Below are positions 54,185 through 62,398 of a stretch of 64,000 bases of DNA, piece after piece; position 1 is the stretch's first letter, and every line of letters starts with the position of its first letter. The position numbers and the translations under genes were made by a program. The notes under the pieces were generated by a model. The model had not been told where the DNA came from. It saw nothing but the letters and a program-made list of their open reading frames with translations, and made no database searches. The DNA lies in assembly GCA_963750915.1 (NCBI GenBank), contig CAVVSF010000009.1, positions 248,001 through 312,000 of the forward strand. Direction: 5' to 3'. Origin of the DNA: DATBJJ01 sp963750915. GTDB lineage: Bacteria; Acidobacteriota; Vicinamibacteria; Vicinamibacterales; 2-12-FULL-66-21.

Positions 54185-55291
54185 GTGCTCCGCATCGGCT
54201 TCGACGGACGCGCGCTCGCGTCGCCGGCGGCCGGTATGCGCCGCTATTCCCGGGAACTGTTCGGTGCGATGGCCGCGCTGCCGGGTGTGACCGTCGTCGC
54301 GATTGGCGCGCCCCGGTCGAGCGTCGTGCCGGCGGCGGTCGAAGCCGTTCCGGCGTCCTGGTCGCTGCCGACCAACGCCGGCTGGATGCTGAGCGGGCTG
54401 CCGCGCGCGGCCGCTCGCGCCCGGCTGGATCTCTTTCACGCTCCGTCCTACACCACACCGTTCGGCGGCCCGCGCCCGCTGGTGGTGACGATTCACGACG
54501 TCAGCTACGAGCGCCACCCGGAGTGGTATCCGTACAAGCGCGGCCCCCTGCGCCGCGCGTTCTATCGCCGCAGCGCCCTCGCCGCCGATCGCATCATCAC
54601 CGACTCGAATTTCTCGAAGGCCGAGATCGTCGCGGCTTACGGACTGCGTTCCGACCTGATTGACGTCGTGCCGCTGGCGGCCGCCTCGTCCTTCACGCGG
54701 TCGGTTGAAGCGGAAAACGCGCCGGCGGCGCCGCGCCGCTACGTCCTGCATGTCGGCGACATTCATCCGCGCCGCAACCTGCCGATCGTGGTCCGCGCGA
54801 TTGCGCGGATTCGCGCCCGCAATCCGGCGCTGCGGGACCTTGCGCTCGTGCTCGTCGGCGTCGACCGCGGCACCGCCGCGTCGCTCGCATCGTTTGCCTC
54901 TGGAGCGTCGGGCGCCGAGCCGCTCCTCGTTCTCAAGGGGGCGACGCCCGAGCCCGATCTGATCGCGCTGTACCGGGGCGCCGCGGCGCTGGTCTATCCG
55001 TCGCGCTACGAGGGCTTCGGCCTGCCGCTGCTCGAGGCCATGAGTTGCGGCACGCCGGTGATCGCAGCGCGGTCGTCGTCGATCCCGGAAGTCGTCGGAG
55101 ACGCGGGCGCGCTGCTCGATCCGGACGATGAGGCGGCGTGGACCGACGCGATCGAGCGTGCGATCGACGACCCGGTCTGGGCGCGCTCGCTCGCGGAGGC
55201 CGGCACGGCCCGGGCGTCGCTCTTCTCGTGGGCGCGGAGCGCGCGCGAGACGCTGCGCGTCTACCGGTCGCTGCTGGAGCTGGCGGCGTGA
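54185..55291 (+). CDS. GT4 family glycosyltransferase
   Basis: A 368-residue GT-B enzyme resembling mannosyl- and rhamnosyltransferases of O-antigen loci. RIGFDGRALASPAAGMRRYS opens the acceptor half; VTIHDVSYERHPEWYP and IITDSNFSKAEIV are typical of the WbaZ/MtfB-like subgroup; the donor half has YVLHVGDIHPRRNLPIVV and SRYEGFGLPLLEAMSCGTPV near 272. The start is GTG. Its stop overlaps the start of the next gene by 4 bases (GTGA), so the two are coupled. It transfers an activated sugar in the cytoplasm; the sugar is not identifiable. Confidence 0.87.
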   Translation: MLRIGFDGRALASPAAGMRRYSRELFGAMAALPGVTVVAIGAPRSSVVPAAVEAVPASWSLPTNAGWMLSGLPRAAARARLDLFHAPSYTTPFGGPRPLVVTIHDVSYERHPEWYPYKRGPLRRAFYRRSALAADRIITDSNFSKAEIVAAYGLRSDLIDVVPLAAASSFTRSVEAENAPAAPRRYVLHVGDIHPRRNLPIVVRAIARIRARNPALRDLALVLVGVDRGTAASLASFASGASGAEPLLVLKGATPEPDLIALYRGAAALVYPSRYEGFGLPLLEAMSCGTPVIAARSSSIPEVVGDAGALLDPDDEAAWTDAIERAIDDPVWARSLAEAGTARASLFSWARSARETLRVYRSLLELAA

Positions 55292-56295
55292 CGCCCGTCA
55301 TCTCCGTCATCGTCCTCAACTACAACGGCCGGCGCTGGCTGGCGCCGTGCCTGTCGGCGCTGGCGGCGCAGGCGGCAGCGCCGCCGTTCGAAGTCCTGCT
55401 CGTCGACAACGGTTCGACCGATGGCTCGCTGGAGGTCGTCAAAGCCGGGTTTCCGTCCGTCCGCATCATCGACAACGGCGCCAACCTCGGTTTTGCCGCC
55501 GGCAACAACGCCGGGGCCCGCGCCGCCGCCGGCGACCTGCTCGTGTTTCTCAACAACGACACGGTGGCCGAATCGACGTGGCTCGCCGCCCTGCACGCGG
55601 CGCACCTCGGCGGGTCGGGACGGGATCTCGTCACCTCGAAGCTGGTGTGGCTCGATCGGCCAGAGGTCGTCGACAGCGCCGGGGATGGATACCTGCGGGC
55701 GGGCGGGGCCTACAAGCGCGGCCACGGCGCCGCGGCGAGCTCCTACGTCGCTGCCGGCGAAGTCTTCGCCGCCTGTGGCGCCGCCTTCCTCATTCGTCGC
55801 GCTCTCTTCGAATCGCTGGGCGGCTTCGACGAGCGGTTCTTCATGGTCTACGAGGACGTCGACCTGTCGTACCGGGCCCGGTTGCGCGGTCATCGTGTCT
55901 GGTTCGAGCCCTTGGCCGTGGTCGCCCACGCCGGGAGCGGCACGCTGGGCGTCGCGAGCGAAGCCGCCGTCTTCTACGGTCAACGAAATCTCGAGTGGAC
56001 CTGGTTCAAGAACACGCCGGGCTGGCTGCTGCTGGCGACGCTGCCGGCGCACGCCCTGTATTCGCTGGCTGGGGTCGCGCACTATGTCGCCGCCGGGCGC
56101 GGCGGCGCGGCGATTCGCGGCAAGCTCGCCGCGCTCGTCTCGCTGCCGCTCGTGTGGATGGCGCGGCGCCACGAGCAGCGCCGGCGAACGGTGGATCCCG
56201 CGGCGATCGCCGTTCGCATGACGCGGGGCTGGCTCGCGCTCAAGCGGCGCGAGAAGTCAGCGCGGCTCGACCTTGCCGATCATCAGCACCGGTGA
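55288..56295 (+). CDS. GT2 glycosyltransferase, rhamnosyltransferase-like
   Basis: A 335-residue GT-A enzyme: ISVIVLNYNGRRWLAPCLSA, LLVDNGSTDGSLEVV, NLGFAAGNNAGARAA, metal site VFLNNDTVAE and GGFDERFFMVYEDVDLSYRA. This set matches the WbbL/rfbF-type rhamnosyltransferase subgroup. The start GTG overlaps the upstream GT4 stop. C-terminal hydrophobic and basic segments (LLLATLPAHALYSLAGVAHY; LKRREKSAR) suggest membrane association. Its 3' end overlaps the convergent ligase gene by 39 bases. Confidence 0.87.
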   Translation: MTPVISVIVLNYNGRRWLAPCLSALAAQAAAPPFEVLLVDNGSTDGSLEVVKAGFPSVRIIDNGANLGFAAGNNAGARAAAGDLLVFLNNDTVAESTWLAALHAAHLGGSGRDLVTSKLVWLDRPEVVDSAGDGYLRAGGAYKRGHGAAASSYVAAGEVFAACGAAFLIRRALFESLGGFDERFFMVYEDVDLSYRARLRGHRVWFEPLAVVAHAGSGTLGVASEAAVFYGQRNLEWTWFKNTPGWLLLATLPAHALYSLAGVAHYVAAGRGGAAIRGKLAALVSLPLVWMARRHEQRRRTVDPAAIAVRMTRGWLALKRREKSARLDLADHQHR

Positions 56296-58158
56296 ATCGC
56301 CCGCCGGCGTCACCCGCAACTCGAGGCGGCGGAAGCGCGGTACCTCCCGGCCCTGCGGCATCTGCAGCCGCAGGAGCTGCCAGCGGTCGCTGGTGACGTT
56401 GACGACGTCGGCCGGCCGGCCGTCGAGCAGGATCTCGACCCGCACCTGCGGTGCGATGTTGACGCTGCGCAGTGGCACGACGATGACGCGCGCCCCCGAG
56501 GGCAGGAAGACGCTGCTCGTCGAACCGGCGAGCCGATAGCGGAATCCGTCGACCTCGGGCTGCCAGTGCGACACCCCGACGCCGCGATGTTCGAGGTCGA
56601 AGTCGGCGCGCTGCTGATGCACGTTCCACGGTATTGACAGCATCGTCAGCGGCACGAGGATCGCGACGGTCCAGATCTGCGCCCGCGTCGGCGATGCCGG
56701 CGCCACCGACAGGCCCCAGCCGCCGAGCACCCCGAGGAGCAGCCAGAAGCTGAACGCGACGTCGTCGATGAGCAGCGGGTGACCCGCGAGCCACGACAGC
56801 ACGAACGCGATGATGCCGGTCGCGAGCAGCCAGCGCACCGGATCGCGCGGCTCGGCCGCGACCAGTCGGGCGATGCGAGCGCCGGCAGCGAGCAGGAGCC
56901 AGGCGAAGGCGGCGAAGCCGACGAGGCCGAGCTCGGCGAGCAACTGGAGGAAATTGTTGTGCGCGTTCTCGTGGATCGCGGGCGGGAACAGCGTCAGCAG
57001 CTCCGCCGAGCTGAACTGACCCGAGCGCGAGTAGTAGCGTCCGACGCCGATGCCGAAAAGCGGGTTCACCGCCGTCATGCGCAGGCTCGTACGCGCCATC
57101 TCCAGCCGCACCTGGGCCGCGATCAGGGCCGACTTCTGATTGCCGCGATGCGGGACGGCGAATGCCGCGGCGCCGGCGAGCAGCGCGAACACCACCGCCG
57201 CGGCAGCCAGCGTCGTCCGGCGGATGCTGCGGCGGCGGATGTGCATGACCGCAGCGGCGGCGGGGACGAGCGCGGCGAGAACCGCGAACATCAGCGCCGC
57301 CCGCGAGCTCGTGATCCAGATCGAGCCGGCGATGATGACGGCGGCGAGCGTCCAGCGGCGGCCGCCGCGGGTGAAGGCCAGCGCCAGCGCGGCGAAGAGC
57401 GCCAGCACGAAATATGATCCGGCGGCGTTGACGTCGCCGTAGTGAACGTTGAAGCGCTGGGTGAGGAAATGACTGACGAAGGCGGCGGCAGGCGACGCGC
57501 TGCGCGCCGCGGCCTCCCACAGGCGCAGCAGGTTGACGGCGGAGGCGAGCGACGCGCCGACGACGATCCAGCCGACCGTTCTGAGCGCGAGCGCCGCATG
57601 AGTGCCGGCTTCGGCCGTGGCAATCGTCGTCGCCGCGGCGCGGAAGAGGACGAGCGACTCGAGCAGCCGCATCGCCGCGTCAATCGGCCCGGCGCTTTCG
57701 CCGGCGACGAAGTAGCCCGAGGCGAAGAGGCCCGACAACCACTCGCGCATCGGCGCGCTGCCGAAGCGCCACGACTCAATCAGCAGTTGCGACACCAGCG
57801 ACGCGCCGACGATCGCCGCGGCCATCACGACCGGCGCTTCGAAGACGTCGGCGCGCCGCGGCCGCATCACCGCCGTCCGCAAGCAGTAGCCGGCGCAGAA
57901 TGCGACGACCAGCGTTTCAGGCCAGGCGACGACCGAGTACCACTGGCGTCCGGCCCAGGTCGCGATCGGGACGCTGGCGGCGAGCAGCAGCAGGCCGTCG
58001 GCGGGACGCAGCGCCGCCGCGACGACGAGGCAGCCGAGGCCCGCCATGAACAGGGATGGGACCTCGGGTACGCGGCTCAGCGAGGCCAGCAGGGCGAGGA
58101 ACAGCGCGCCGGCCAGCAGACCCGCGATTCGCAATTCCCACTGGCGCGCAAGCCTCAT
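56257..58158 (-). CDS. O-antigen ligase/polymerase family membrane protein
   Basis: A 633-residue protein with about 12 membrane segments, the Wzy/WaaL-type extracytoplasmic loop after mid-protein (NPLFGIGVGRYYSRSGQF) and the conserved HENAHNNFLQLLAELGLVG, which is the family hallmark. A C-terminal domain of about 120 residues outside the membrane (DGFRYRLAGSTSSVFLPSGA, then PRFRRLELRVTPAGD) is beta-rich. With an ABC exporter in the same locus a ligase role (glycan onto lipid A-core) is more expected than a Wzy polymerase, but sequence does not separate the two. It lies 19 bases downstream of the methyltransferase gene on the same strand. Confidence 0.85.
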   Translation of the reverse strand: MRLARQWELRIAGLLAGALFLALLASLSRVPEVPSLFMAGLGCLVVAAALRPADGLLLLAASVPIATWAGRQWYSVVAWPETLVVAFCAGYCLRTAVMRPRRADVFEAPVVMAAAIVGASLVSQLLIESWRFGSAPMREWLSGLFASGYFVAGESAGPIDAAMRLLESLVLFRAAATTIATAEAGTHAALALRTVGWIVVGASLASAVNLLRLWEAAARSASPAAAFVSHFLTQRFNVHYGDVNAAGSYFVLALFAALALAFTRGGRRWTLAAVIIAGSIWITSSRAALMFAVLAALVPAAAAVMHIRRRSIRRTTLAAAAVVFALLAGAAAFAVPHRGNQKSALIAAQVRLEMARTSLRMTAVNPLFGIGVGRYYSRSGQFSSAELLTLFPPAIHENAHNNFLQLLAELGLVGFAAFAWLLLAAGARIARLVAAEPRDPVRWLLATGIIAFVLSWLAGHPLLIDDVAFSFWLLLGVLGGWGLSVAPASPTRAQIWTVAILVPLTMLSIPWNVHQQRADFDLEHRGVGVSHWQPEVDGFRYRLAGSTSSVFLPSGARVIVVPLRSVNIAPQVRVEILLDGRPADVVNVTSDRWQLLRLQMPQGREVPRFRRLELRVTPAGDSPVLMIGKVEPR

Positions 58159-58177
58159 GCAGAAGAACCGGTGCGGA

Positions 58178-59623
58178 CTAGCGCGTGCCGATCACCGCGT
58201 AGTCGAGATGGGAGTAGATGCGGGCGTTGAGCTTGTCGACGTTGGCGTTGAAGGTCTCGACCAGGTCGGCGACGGCGACGTTCGCATCCGGCGGCAGGGC
58301 AATCGCCTGCAGCCGCTCCTGCGGCGGAATCGGCGCCCGGAACTGGATCTCGGCGCGGCTGAAGCCGCTGGCGAGCACGAGGTACTTCAGCGTTTCCGGG
58401 TGGAGCGGCCACTCGTGCGTGATGTCGCGGATGAAGCTCTCGAAGAAGGCGATCCAGCACGCCGGGTTCAGGGTCTCGAGGACCAGCAGTCCACCAGGCC
58501 GAAGCTTGTGAAACGCGAGCTCGAGGAACTGCAGCAGGTAGTCGGCGCGAAGATGCTCGACCACCTGCGCCGCGAAGATGCCGCCGAGCGATCCGTCCGG
58601 CAGCGTCGACAGGTAGCCGACGGCATCCGCCTCGGTGACGTCGAGGCCGCGGGCGCGGCATTGCTCGGCCATCTCGTGATTGAGGTCGATGCCCCGGGCG
58701 CTGATGCCGGATTCGCCGAGCAGCTCGAGAAACTCGCCGCGGCCGCAGCCGACGTCGAGCACGTCGCTCGCTCCCTGGAAGAGCGGCAGGTAGCTTTCGA
58801 AACGGGCCCGGATCGTCTCGCGCGAGCCGCGGAACTGGTCTTCGAAGCCGACGTACTTGTAGCTGTCGATCGGCTGGAACGCAGCGACTGGCGCCGCCGG
58901 CGCAACGGCGGCCGTCCCGGCACCGGCTGAGATCGGACTCGATGGAACCGCCAGGCTCTTCTCGACTTCCCGCTTCAGCGACAGCGTGGCCTGCTGGACG
59001 ACGGCGAGGATGCCGCGCAGCTCGCCGTCGCTGGCGGCGAGATCGGCGGAGAGGCGGGACAGGCGCGCGTCGATCCGCTCCTGCCGCACGCTCAGCGACT
59101 CCCACCGCTTGGCGGTCGCCTCTGCCGCGCCGCTCACCGCTTCGTTCAGCACCAGCACCCCGCCGCCCGCCTCCCGGTCGCGCGTGTCGACGTAGGCCGT
59201 GACCTGCTGGAGGTACTGAATGGTATGGGCGTGGAACTGCGACAGCTGCGCGAATGCGTCGGCGAGGCGATGCGCAAGGCCGGCGGCGTGATCCTGCAGC
59301 GCGCGTGCGTCGTCGCGGCTGCGGTTGAGATGGTCGACCAGTTGCGAGTTGAACGTGAGCTGGCGCTGAAGCGAGGGGGCGATGGTCCGCCAGATGAATC
59401 CTGTCAGCCGCCCGCGCCAGCCAGCCGCCGGCGCCGGCGCGACCAGCGTGTTCCACGACTCGTTGATCGTCGCCAGAACCGCTGCGTCGTGCAGCGCCGG
59501 GGCGGATGACCATGGCGGCGGCGCCGGCAGCGAGCGGTCGAGCGCCGTCAGCGCGTCGTTGTAACGTCGATCCGCCTCGGCCCGCTCCCGCTTCAGACGC
59601 TCCAGCGTCTCTTCGAGCGACAT
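58178..59623 (-). CDS. WbdD-like methyltransferase with N-terminal coiled coil
   Basis: A protein of about 481 residues. The N-terminal 250 residues are helical: LEETLERLKRERAEADRRY, then a basic helix FIWRTIAPSLQRQLTFNSQL, then coiled coil. The C-terminal methyltransferase has KYVGFEDQFRGSRETIRARF, motif I VLDVGCGRGEFLELL, AAQVVEHLRADYLLQFLELA and RPGGLLVLETLNP. This matches the methyltransferase type found in O-antigen chain-terminating proteins and similar SAM enzymes. The ATG at 59623 lies 13 bases after the thiG stop; a GTG at 59647 would overlap thiG. It may methylate the end of the glycan and set its length. Confidence 0.82.
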   Translation of the reverse strand: MSLEETLERLKRERAEADRRYNDALTALDRSLPAPPPWSSAPALHDAAVLATINESWNTLVAPAPAAGWRGRLTGFIWRTIAPSLQRQLTFNSQLVDHLNRSRDDARALQDHAAGLAHRLADAFAQLSQFHAHTIQYLQQVTAYVDTRDREAGGGVLVLNEAVSGAAEATAKRWESLSVRQERIDARLSRLSADLAASDGELRGILAVVQQATLSLKREVEKSLAVPSSPISAGAGTAAVAPAAPVAAFQPIDSYKYVGFEDQFRGSRETIRARFESYLPLFQGASDVLDVGCGRGEFLELLGESGISARGIDLNHEMAEQCRARGLDVTEADAVGYLSTLPDGSLGGIFAAQVVEHLRADYLLQFLELAFHKLRPGGLLVLETLNPACWIAFFESFIRDITHEWPLHPETLKYLVLASGFSRAEIQFRAPIPPQERLQAIALPPDANVAVADLVETFNANVDKLNARIYSHLDYAVIGTR

Positions 59624-59636
59624 CGGCGCGACGGGC

Positions 59637-60455
59637 TCACTGCGCACGGCCGCCGGCCGACGAGAGCGTCGTGGACAACGCCGGAACCGTTCCCTGCGCC
59701 GGGCTGCTCGCCGACGCGTACATGCGCCGTTCGATCCGCCCGGCGCGGTACGCGAGGCGCCCGGCTTCGACCGCCAGCTTCATCGCCTGGGCCATCGCCA
59801 CCGGGTCCGCCGCCTGGGCGATCGCCGTGTTCATCAGGACGCCGTCGGCCCCGAGCTCCATCGCGATCGCGGCATCCGACGCCGTGCCGACGCCGGCGTC
59901 GATGATCACCGGCACCCGCGCCTGCTCGCGGATGATCAGCATGTTGTTGCGGTTCTGGATGCCGAGCCCGGAGCCGATCGGCGCGCCGAGCGGCATCACC
60001 GCGGCGGCGCCGGCTTCCTCCAGTTTCCGGCAGACGATCGGATCGTCATTGGTATACGGCAGGACGACGAACCCTTCGCGGACGAGCACGCGCGTGGCCT
60101 CGAGCAGCGCGACGTTGTCGGGGAAGAGCGTCCGTTCGTCGCCGATGACCTCGAGCTTCACCCAGTTCGACAGGCCGACTTCGCGGCCGAGCCGGGCGGC
60201 GCGAATCGCGTCCTCGGCCGTATAGCAGCCGGCGGTATTCGGCAGGATGAAGATGCGCGACTGGTCGATTGAGCCCAGCAGCGATTCGGCGCCGCGCTCG
60301 GCCAGATTCACCCGGCGCACGGCGACGGTCACCATCTCGGTGCCCGCCGCGCGATGCGCGTCCGCCATGATGCGATGCGACGGATATTTCCCCGTCCCGA
60401 CGATCAGGCGCGAGCGAAATGTCCTGTCGGCGATGGTGAGCGTGTCAGAAGACAT
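59637..60455 (-). CDS. thiG: Thiazole synthase
   Basis: A 272-residue TIM-barrel enzyme that forms the thiazole phosphate of thiamine from deoxyxylulose phosphate, dehydroglycine and the ThiS thiocarboxylate. FRSRLIVGTGKYPSH, the Schiff-base Lys100 in WVKLEVIGDERTLFPD, VLPYTNDDPIVCRKLEEAGA and VIIDAGVGTASDAAIAMELGADGVLMNTAIA are all family signatures. About 20 residues at the C-terminus (PAQGTVPALSTTL onward) go beyond the usual end. It follows thiS on the same strand after a 90-base gap that holds a GGGGCTC repeat. No other thiamine genes are in the window. Confidence 0.93.
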   Translation of the reverse strand: MSSDTLTIADRTFRSRLIVGTGKYPSHRIMADAHRAAGTEMVTVAVRRVNLAERGAESLLGSIDQSRIFILPNTAGCYTAEDAIRAARLGREVGLSNWVKLEVIGDERTLFPDNVALLEATRVLVREGFVVLPYTNDDPIVCRKLEEAGAAAVMPLGAPIGSGLGIQNRNNMLIIREQARVPVIIDAGVGTASDAAIAMELGADGVLMNTAIAQAADPVAMAQAMKLAVEAGRLAYRAGRIERRMYASASSPAQGTVPALSTTLSSAGGRAQ

Positions 60456-60482
60456 GATGGGACTTCCGTGTTCTGCGCTATT

Positions 60483-60538
60483 CGGGGCTCGGGGCTCGGG
60501 GCTCGACGGCTTGAGCCCTGAGCCGTGAGCCCTGAGCC
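60483..60538. repeat. CGGGGCT tandem repeat with inverted arm
   Basis: Three copies of the 7-mer CGGGGCT (60483-60503) are followed by an 8-base spacer and the inverse arm GAGCCCTGAGCCGTGAGCC (from 60513). The arms can pair with a few mismatches. A longer relative lies at 62129-62251. It sits between thiS and thiG. Confidence 0.6.
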
Positions 60539-60545
60539 AAAAGAA

Positions 60546-60746
60546 CTAGCCCCCTCCGACAAAGTTCACGATCTCGATCTCGTCGCCTTCGTTGATCGTG
60601 ACCGCACCGTACTGGGCGCGCTTGACGACGATGAGGTTGTGTTCCACCGCGACGAGCCGGGGATCGATCTTCAGGTCTTCGAGCAGGGTGCTGATGGTGA
60701 TCGGTCCGGCGATCTCCTGCGGTTCGCCGTTTACTCGTATCGTCAA
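60546..60746 (-). CDS. thiS: Sulfur carrier protein ThiS
   Basis: A 66-residue ubiquitin-like sulfur carrier, the normal length for ThiS. It begins TIRVNGEP and ends in VNFVGGG, with the C-terminal Gly-Gly that is activated to a thiocarboxylate for ThiG. The start is TTG, 8 bases after the stop of the GT4 gene on the same strand, so it is probably co-transcribed with that polysaccharide gene. It is adjacent to its partner thiG. Confidence 0.9.
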   Translation of the reverse strand: MTIRVNGEPQEIAGPITISTLLEDLKIDPRLVAVEHNLIVVKRAQYGAVTINEGDEIEIVNFVGGG

Positions 60747-60754
60747 AGTCTACC

Positions 60755-62089
60755 TCAAGCTCCCAGCGGAATCGGCAGTGTCACGCCCAGATCGGCGACG
60801 AGTGTCCGCAGCGTCGCGCTGCCATCGGAAAGAAGATGCGTCGGCAAGTCGGCGGGAGGATCGGCCAGCTCGCGGACCTCGTCGATGAGCCCGCGATAGT
60901 CCTCGACCATGCCCTCAATCGAGTGGTGCGCCGCCCAGTAGCGACGGCCGGCGTCGGCGAGGCTGGCGCGGAGCTGCTCGTCGATCGCCAGCCGCTTCAT
61001 CGCCAGCCGCAGCGAGTGCGCCTCGTCCAGGATGTCGATCGCTACCGTGCAGGGATCCGGGCCGCCGGCCTGCCAGGTGCGCGGGTCGACCGCCGGCACG
61101 TCGGCCGTGTGCACGAGGTCGATGGTGACGGTCGGCGTGCCAGCGGCGAGACAGCGCAGCCAGGGACCGGAGATCTCCCGCGCCGTCGGCCATCGCAGGC
61201 TCAGCGCCACGTCTGCCGCGACGACGCACCCCGTCAGCTCTTCGTCGGTCGCGAGATATCCGGTGAGAGTGCAGCAGTCGCGCAGGCCCAAGGCGTCGAT
61301 CCGCGGCCGGACGTCGAATGCTGCCGGGACGCTTCCGGCGAGCAGCAGGTGCGCCGACGGCACATGTGGTCGGATGGCAGCGAACGCGTCGAGAACCTGC
61401 GATAGCCGCTTGTCCGGGGTCAGCCCGCCGAAGCAGCCGAAGACGAACGCGTCCTCGCGGATGCCAAGGCGGGCGCGGGCCGCGGCGCCGAGCGCCGGGG
61501 CTTCGGCGGCCGAGACCGGCATCCCGTGCCCGAGCCGGACGGTACGAATCGCGGCCGACGGGGATTCGTCGCGCAGGCGTTCGGCCGCGCCGGGCGAATG
61601 CACGGCCACGGCCCTGGCGCGGGCGACGACGAGGCGCGTCATCGGCCAGGCGTAGTGCAGGTGGCTGTTGAATCCGGCGACCGCGAGCTCGGCCGCCGCG
61701 GGCGGGGCTTGCGGATGGTTCCACGCGAACTCGGTGCGATAGTCGTCGGATCGCAGTGTCCGCAACAGGCACGCCGCCCGCGCATGGTGCAGATGCGCGT
61801 CATGCAGGACGACCAGGCCCGGATATCTGAAGAGGTAGGGCCACTGGTAGTCGTGATGCGACGAGTTGCCGAGCTGATAAACGATCAGGTCGTAGGGCCG
61901 CTGCAGCTGTCGAGGCGCGAACTCGTGCGCCGATCGAAGGGTGGTCGCCTGACCGCGGGCCGGAAGGTTCCGCTGGTCGACGAAGACGTCAATCTCGTGT
62001 GTCGGTGCGAGTCCGGCCACGAGGTCGGCGCTGCACCTGGCGATGCCGGTGGCGATGGGCGGCATCGGGCTGAACCACGCGAGGCGCAT
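60755..62089 (-). CDS. GT4-like glycosyltransferase
   Basis: A 444-residue GT-B protein. The start RLAWFSPMPPIATGIARCSA is typical of GT4 enzymes of sugar-polymer loci; a middle segment VFGCFGGLTPDKRLSQVLDA marks the donor half. The usual E-x7-E motif is altered: the segment reads ALSLRWPTAREISGPWLRCLAAGTP, with one Glu recognisable. The last 60 residues (helical, RELADPPADLPTHLL) are an extra tail. It is the first gene of a minus-strand run through thiS, thiG, the WbdD-like protein and the ligase. The repeat at 62129-62251 lies just upstream. Confidence 0.8.
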   Translation of the reverse strand: MRLAWFSPMPPIATGIARCSADLVAGLAPTHEIDVFVDQRNLPARGQATTLRSAHEFAPRQLQRPYDLIVYQLGNSSHHDYQWPYLFRYPGLVVLHDAHLHHARAACLLRTLRSDDYRTEFAWNHPQAPPAAAELAVAGFNSHLHYAWPMTRLVVARARAVAVHSPGAAERLRDESPSAAIRTVRLGHGMPVSAAEAPALGAAARARLGIREDAFVFGCFGGLTPDKRLSQVLDAFAAIRPHVPSAHLLLAGSVPAAFDVRPRIDALGLRDCCTLTGYLATDEELTGCVVAADVALSLRWPTAREISGPWLRCLAAGTPTVTIDLVHTADVPAVDPRTWQAGGPDPCTVAIDILDEAHSLRLAMKRLAIDEQLRASLADAGRRYWAAHHSIEGMVEDYRGLIDEVRELADPPADLPTHLLSDGSATLRTLVADLGVTLPIPLGA

Positions 62090-62128
62090 GTTTAATTATT
62101 GCTCGGGGGACGCTGGCTTCGCTTCACT

Positions 62129-62251
62129 CGGGGTTCGGGGCTCGGGGCTCGGGGCTCGTTCCAGAAGCATCGACGGACATAGTCCTACGGCCGAAAATCG
62201 GAAGCTCTTCGAGTCGCCGAACCCCGAACCCCGAGCCCCGACCGTGAACCC
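62129..62251. repeat. CGGGGCT-type inverted repeat upstream of nuoA
   Basis: One arm (62129-62158) is four tandem 7-mers: CGGGGTT then three CGGGGCT. The other arm (from 62217) is the inverse form, CGAACCCCGAACCCCGAGC. The arms are about 58 bases apart. The units match those at 60483-60538. Confidence 0.6.
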
Positions 62252-62257
62252 TTGTGA

Positions 62258-62263
62258 TAGCAT
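62258..62263 (+). promoter_or_regulatory. Extended -10 promoter of the nuo operon
   Basis: TG, one base, then TAGCAT at 62258-62263 form an extended -10 element. A transcript would begin near 62270, about 130 bases before nuoA. No clear -35 box is visible, as is common for extended -10 promoters. Confidence 0.4.
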
Positions 62264-62304
62264 TCAGGGCTCAGATGGGTCCTGAGCCTGGGTCAGGGTC
62301 TGTC

Positions 62305-62333
62305 GCGCGGCCGGTGACGGGCGCGTTTTTTTG
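62305..62333 (+). terminator. GC hairpin with T7 tract in the nuo leader
   Basis: CGCGC (62305-62309) pairs with GCGCG (62322-62326) and is followed at once by seven T residues (62327-62333). This is an intrinsic-terminator shape on the plus strand, but no plus-strand gene ends upstream. It is therefore either an attenuator in the nuo leader or a leftover. Confidence 0.45.
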
Positions 62334-62337
62334 ATCC

Positions 62338-62369
62338 GGGCTTGAGAAAACATTCACAAGCCCGTTTTC
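62338..62369 (+). terminator. Second terminator-like hairpin before nuoA
   Basis: CGGGCTTG (62338-62345) and CAAGCCCG (62358-62365) form an exact 8-base-pair stem with a 12-base AT-rich loop, followed by TTTT. The ATG of nuoA is 33 bases further on. As with the previous element, its position suggests leader control rather than gene-end termination. Confidence 0.45.
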
Positions 62370-62398
62370 GCTGAGACTCTCGTTCCGCAGGACCAGAC

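Larger units (their letters stand above)
62090..62398. other. Intergenic region between the glycan locus and nuoA
   Basis: A 309-base gap separating divergent genes. It holds the inverted CGGGGCT-type repeat (62129-62251), a plus-strand extended -10 box (62258-62263), a six-base-pair hairpin (GGCTCA at 62268, TGAGCC at 62283), and two terminator-like hairpins before nuoA. The promoter of the minus-strand GT4 gene must also be here but was not recognised. Confidence 0.5.
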
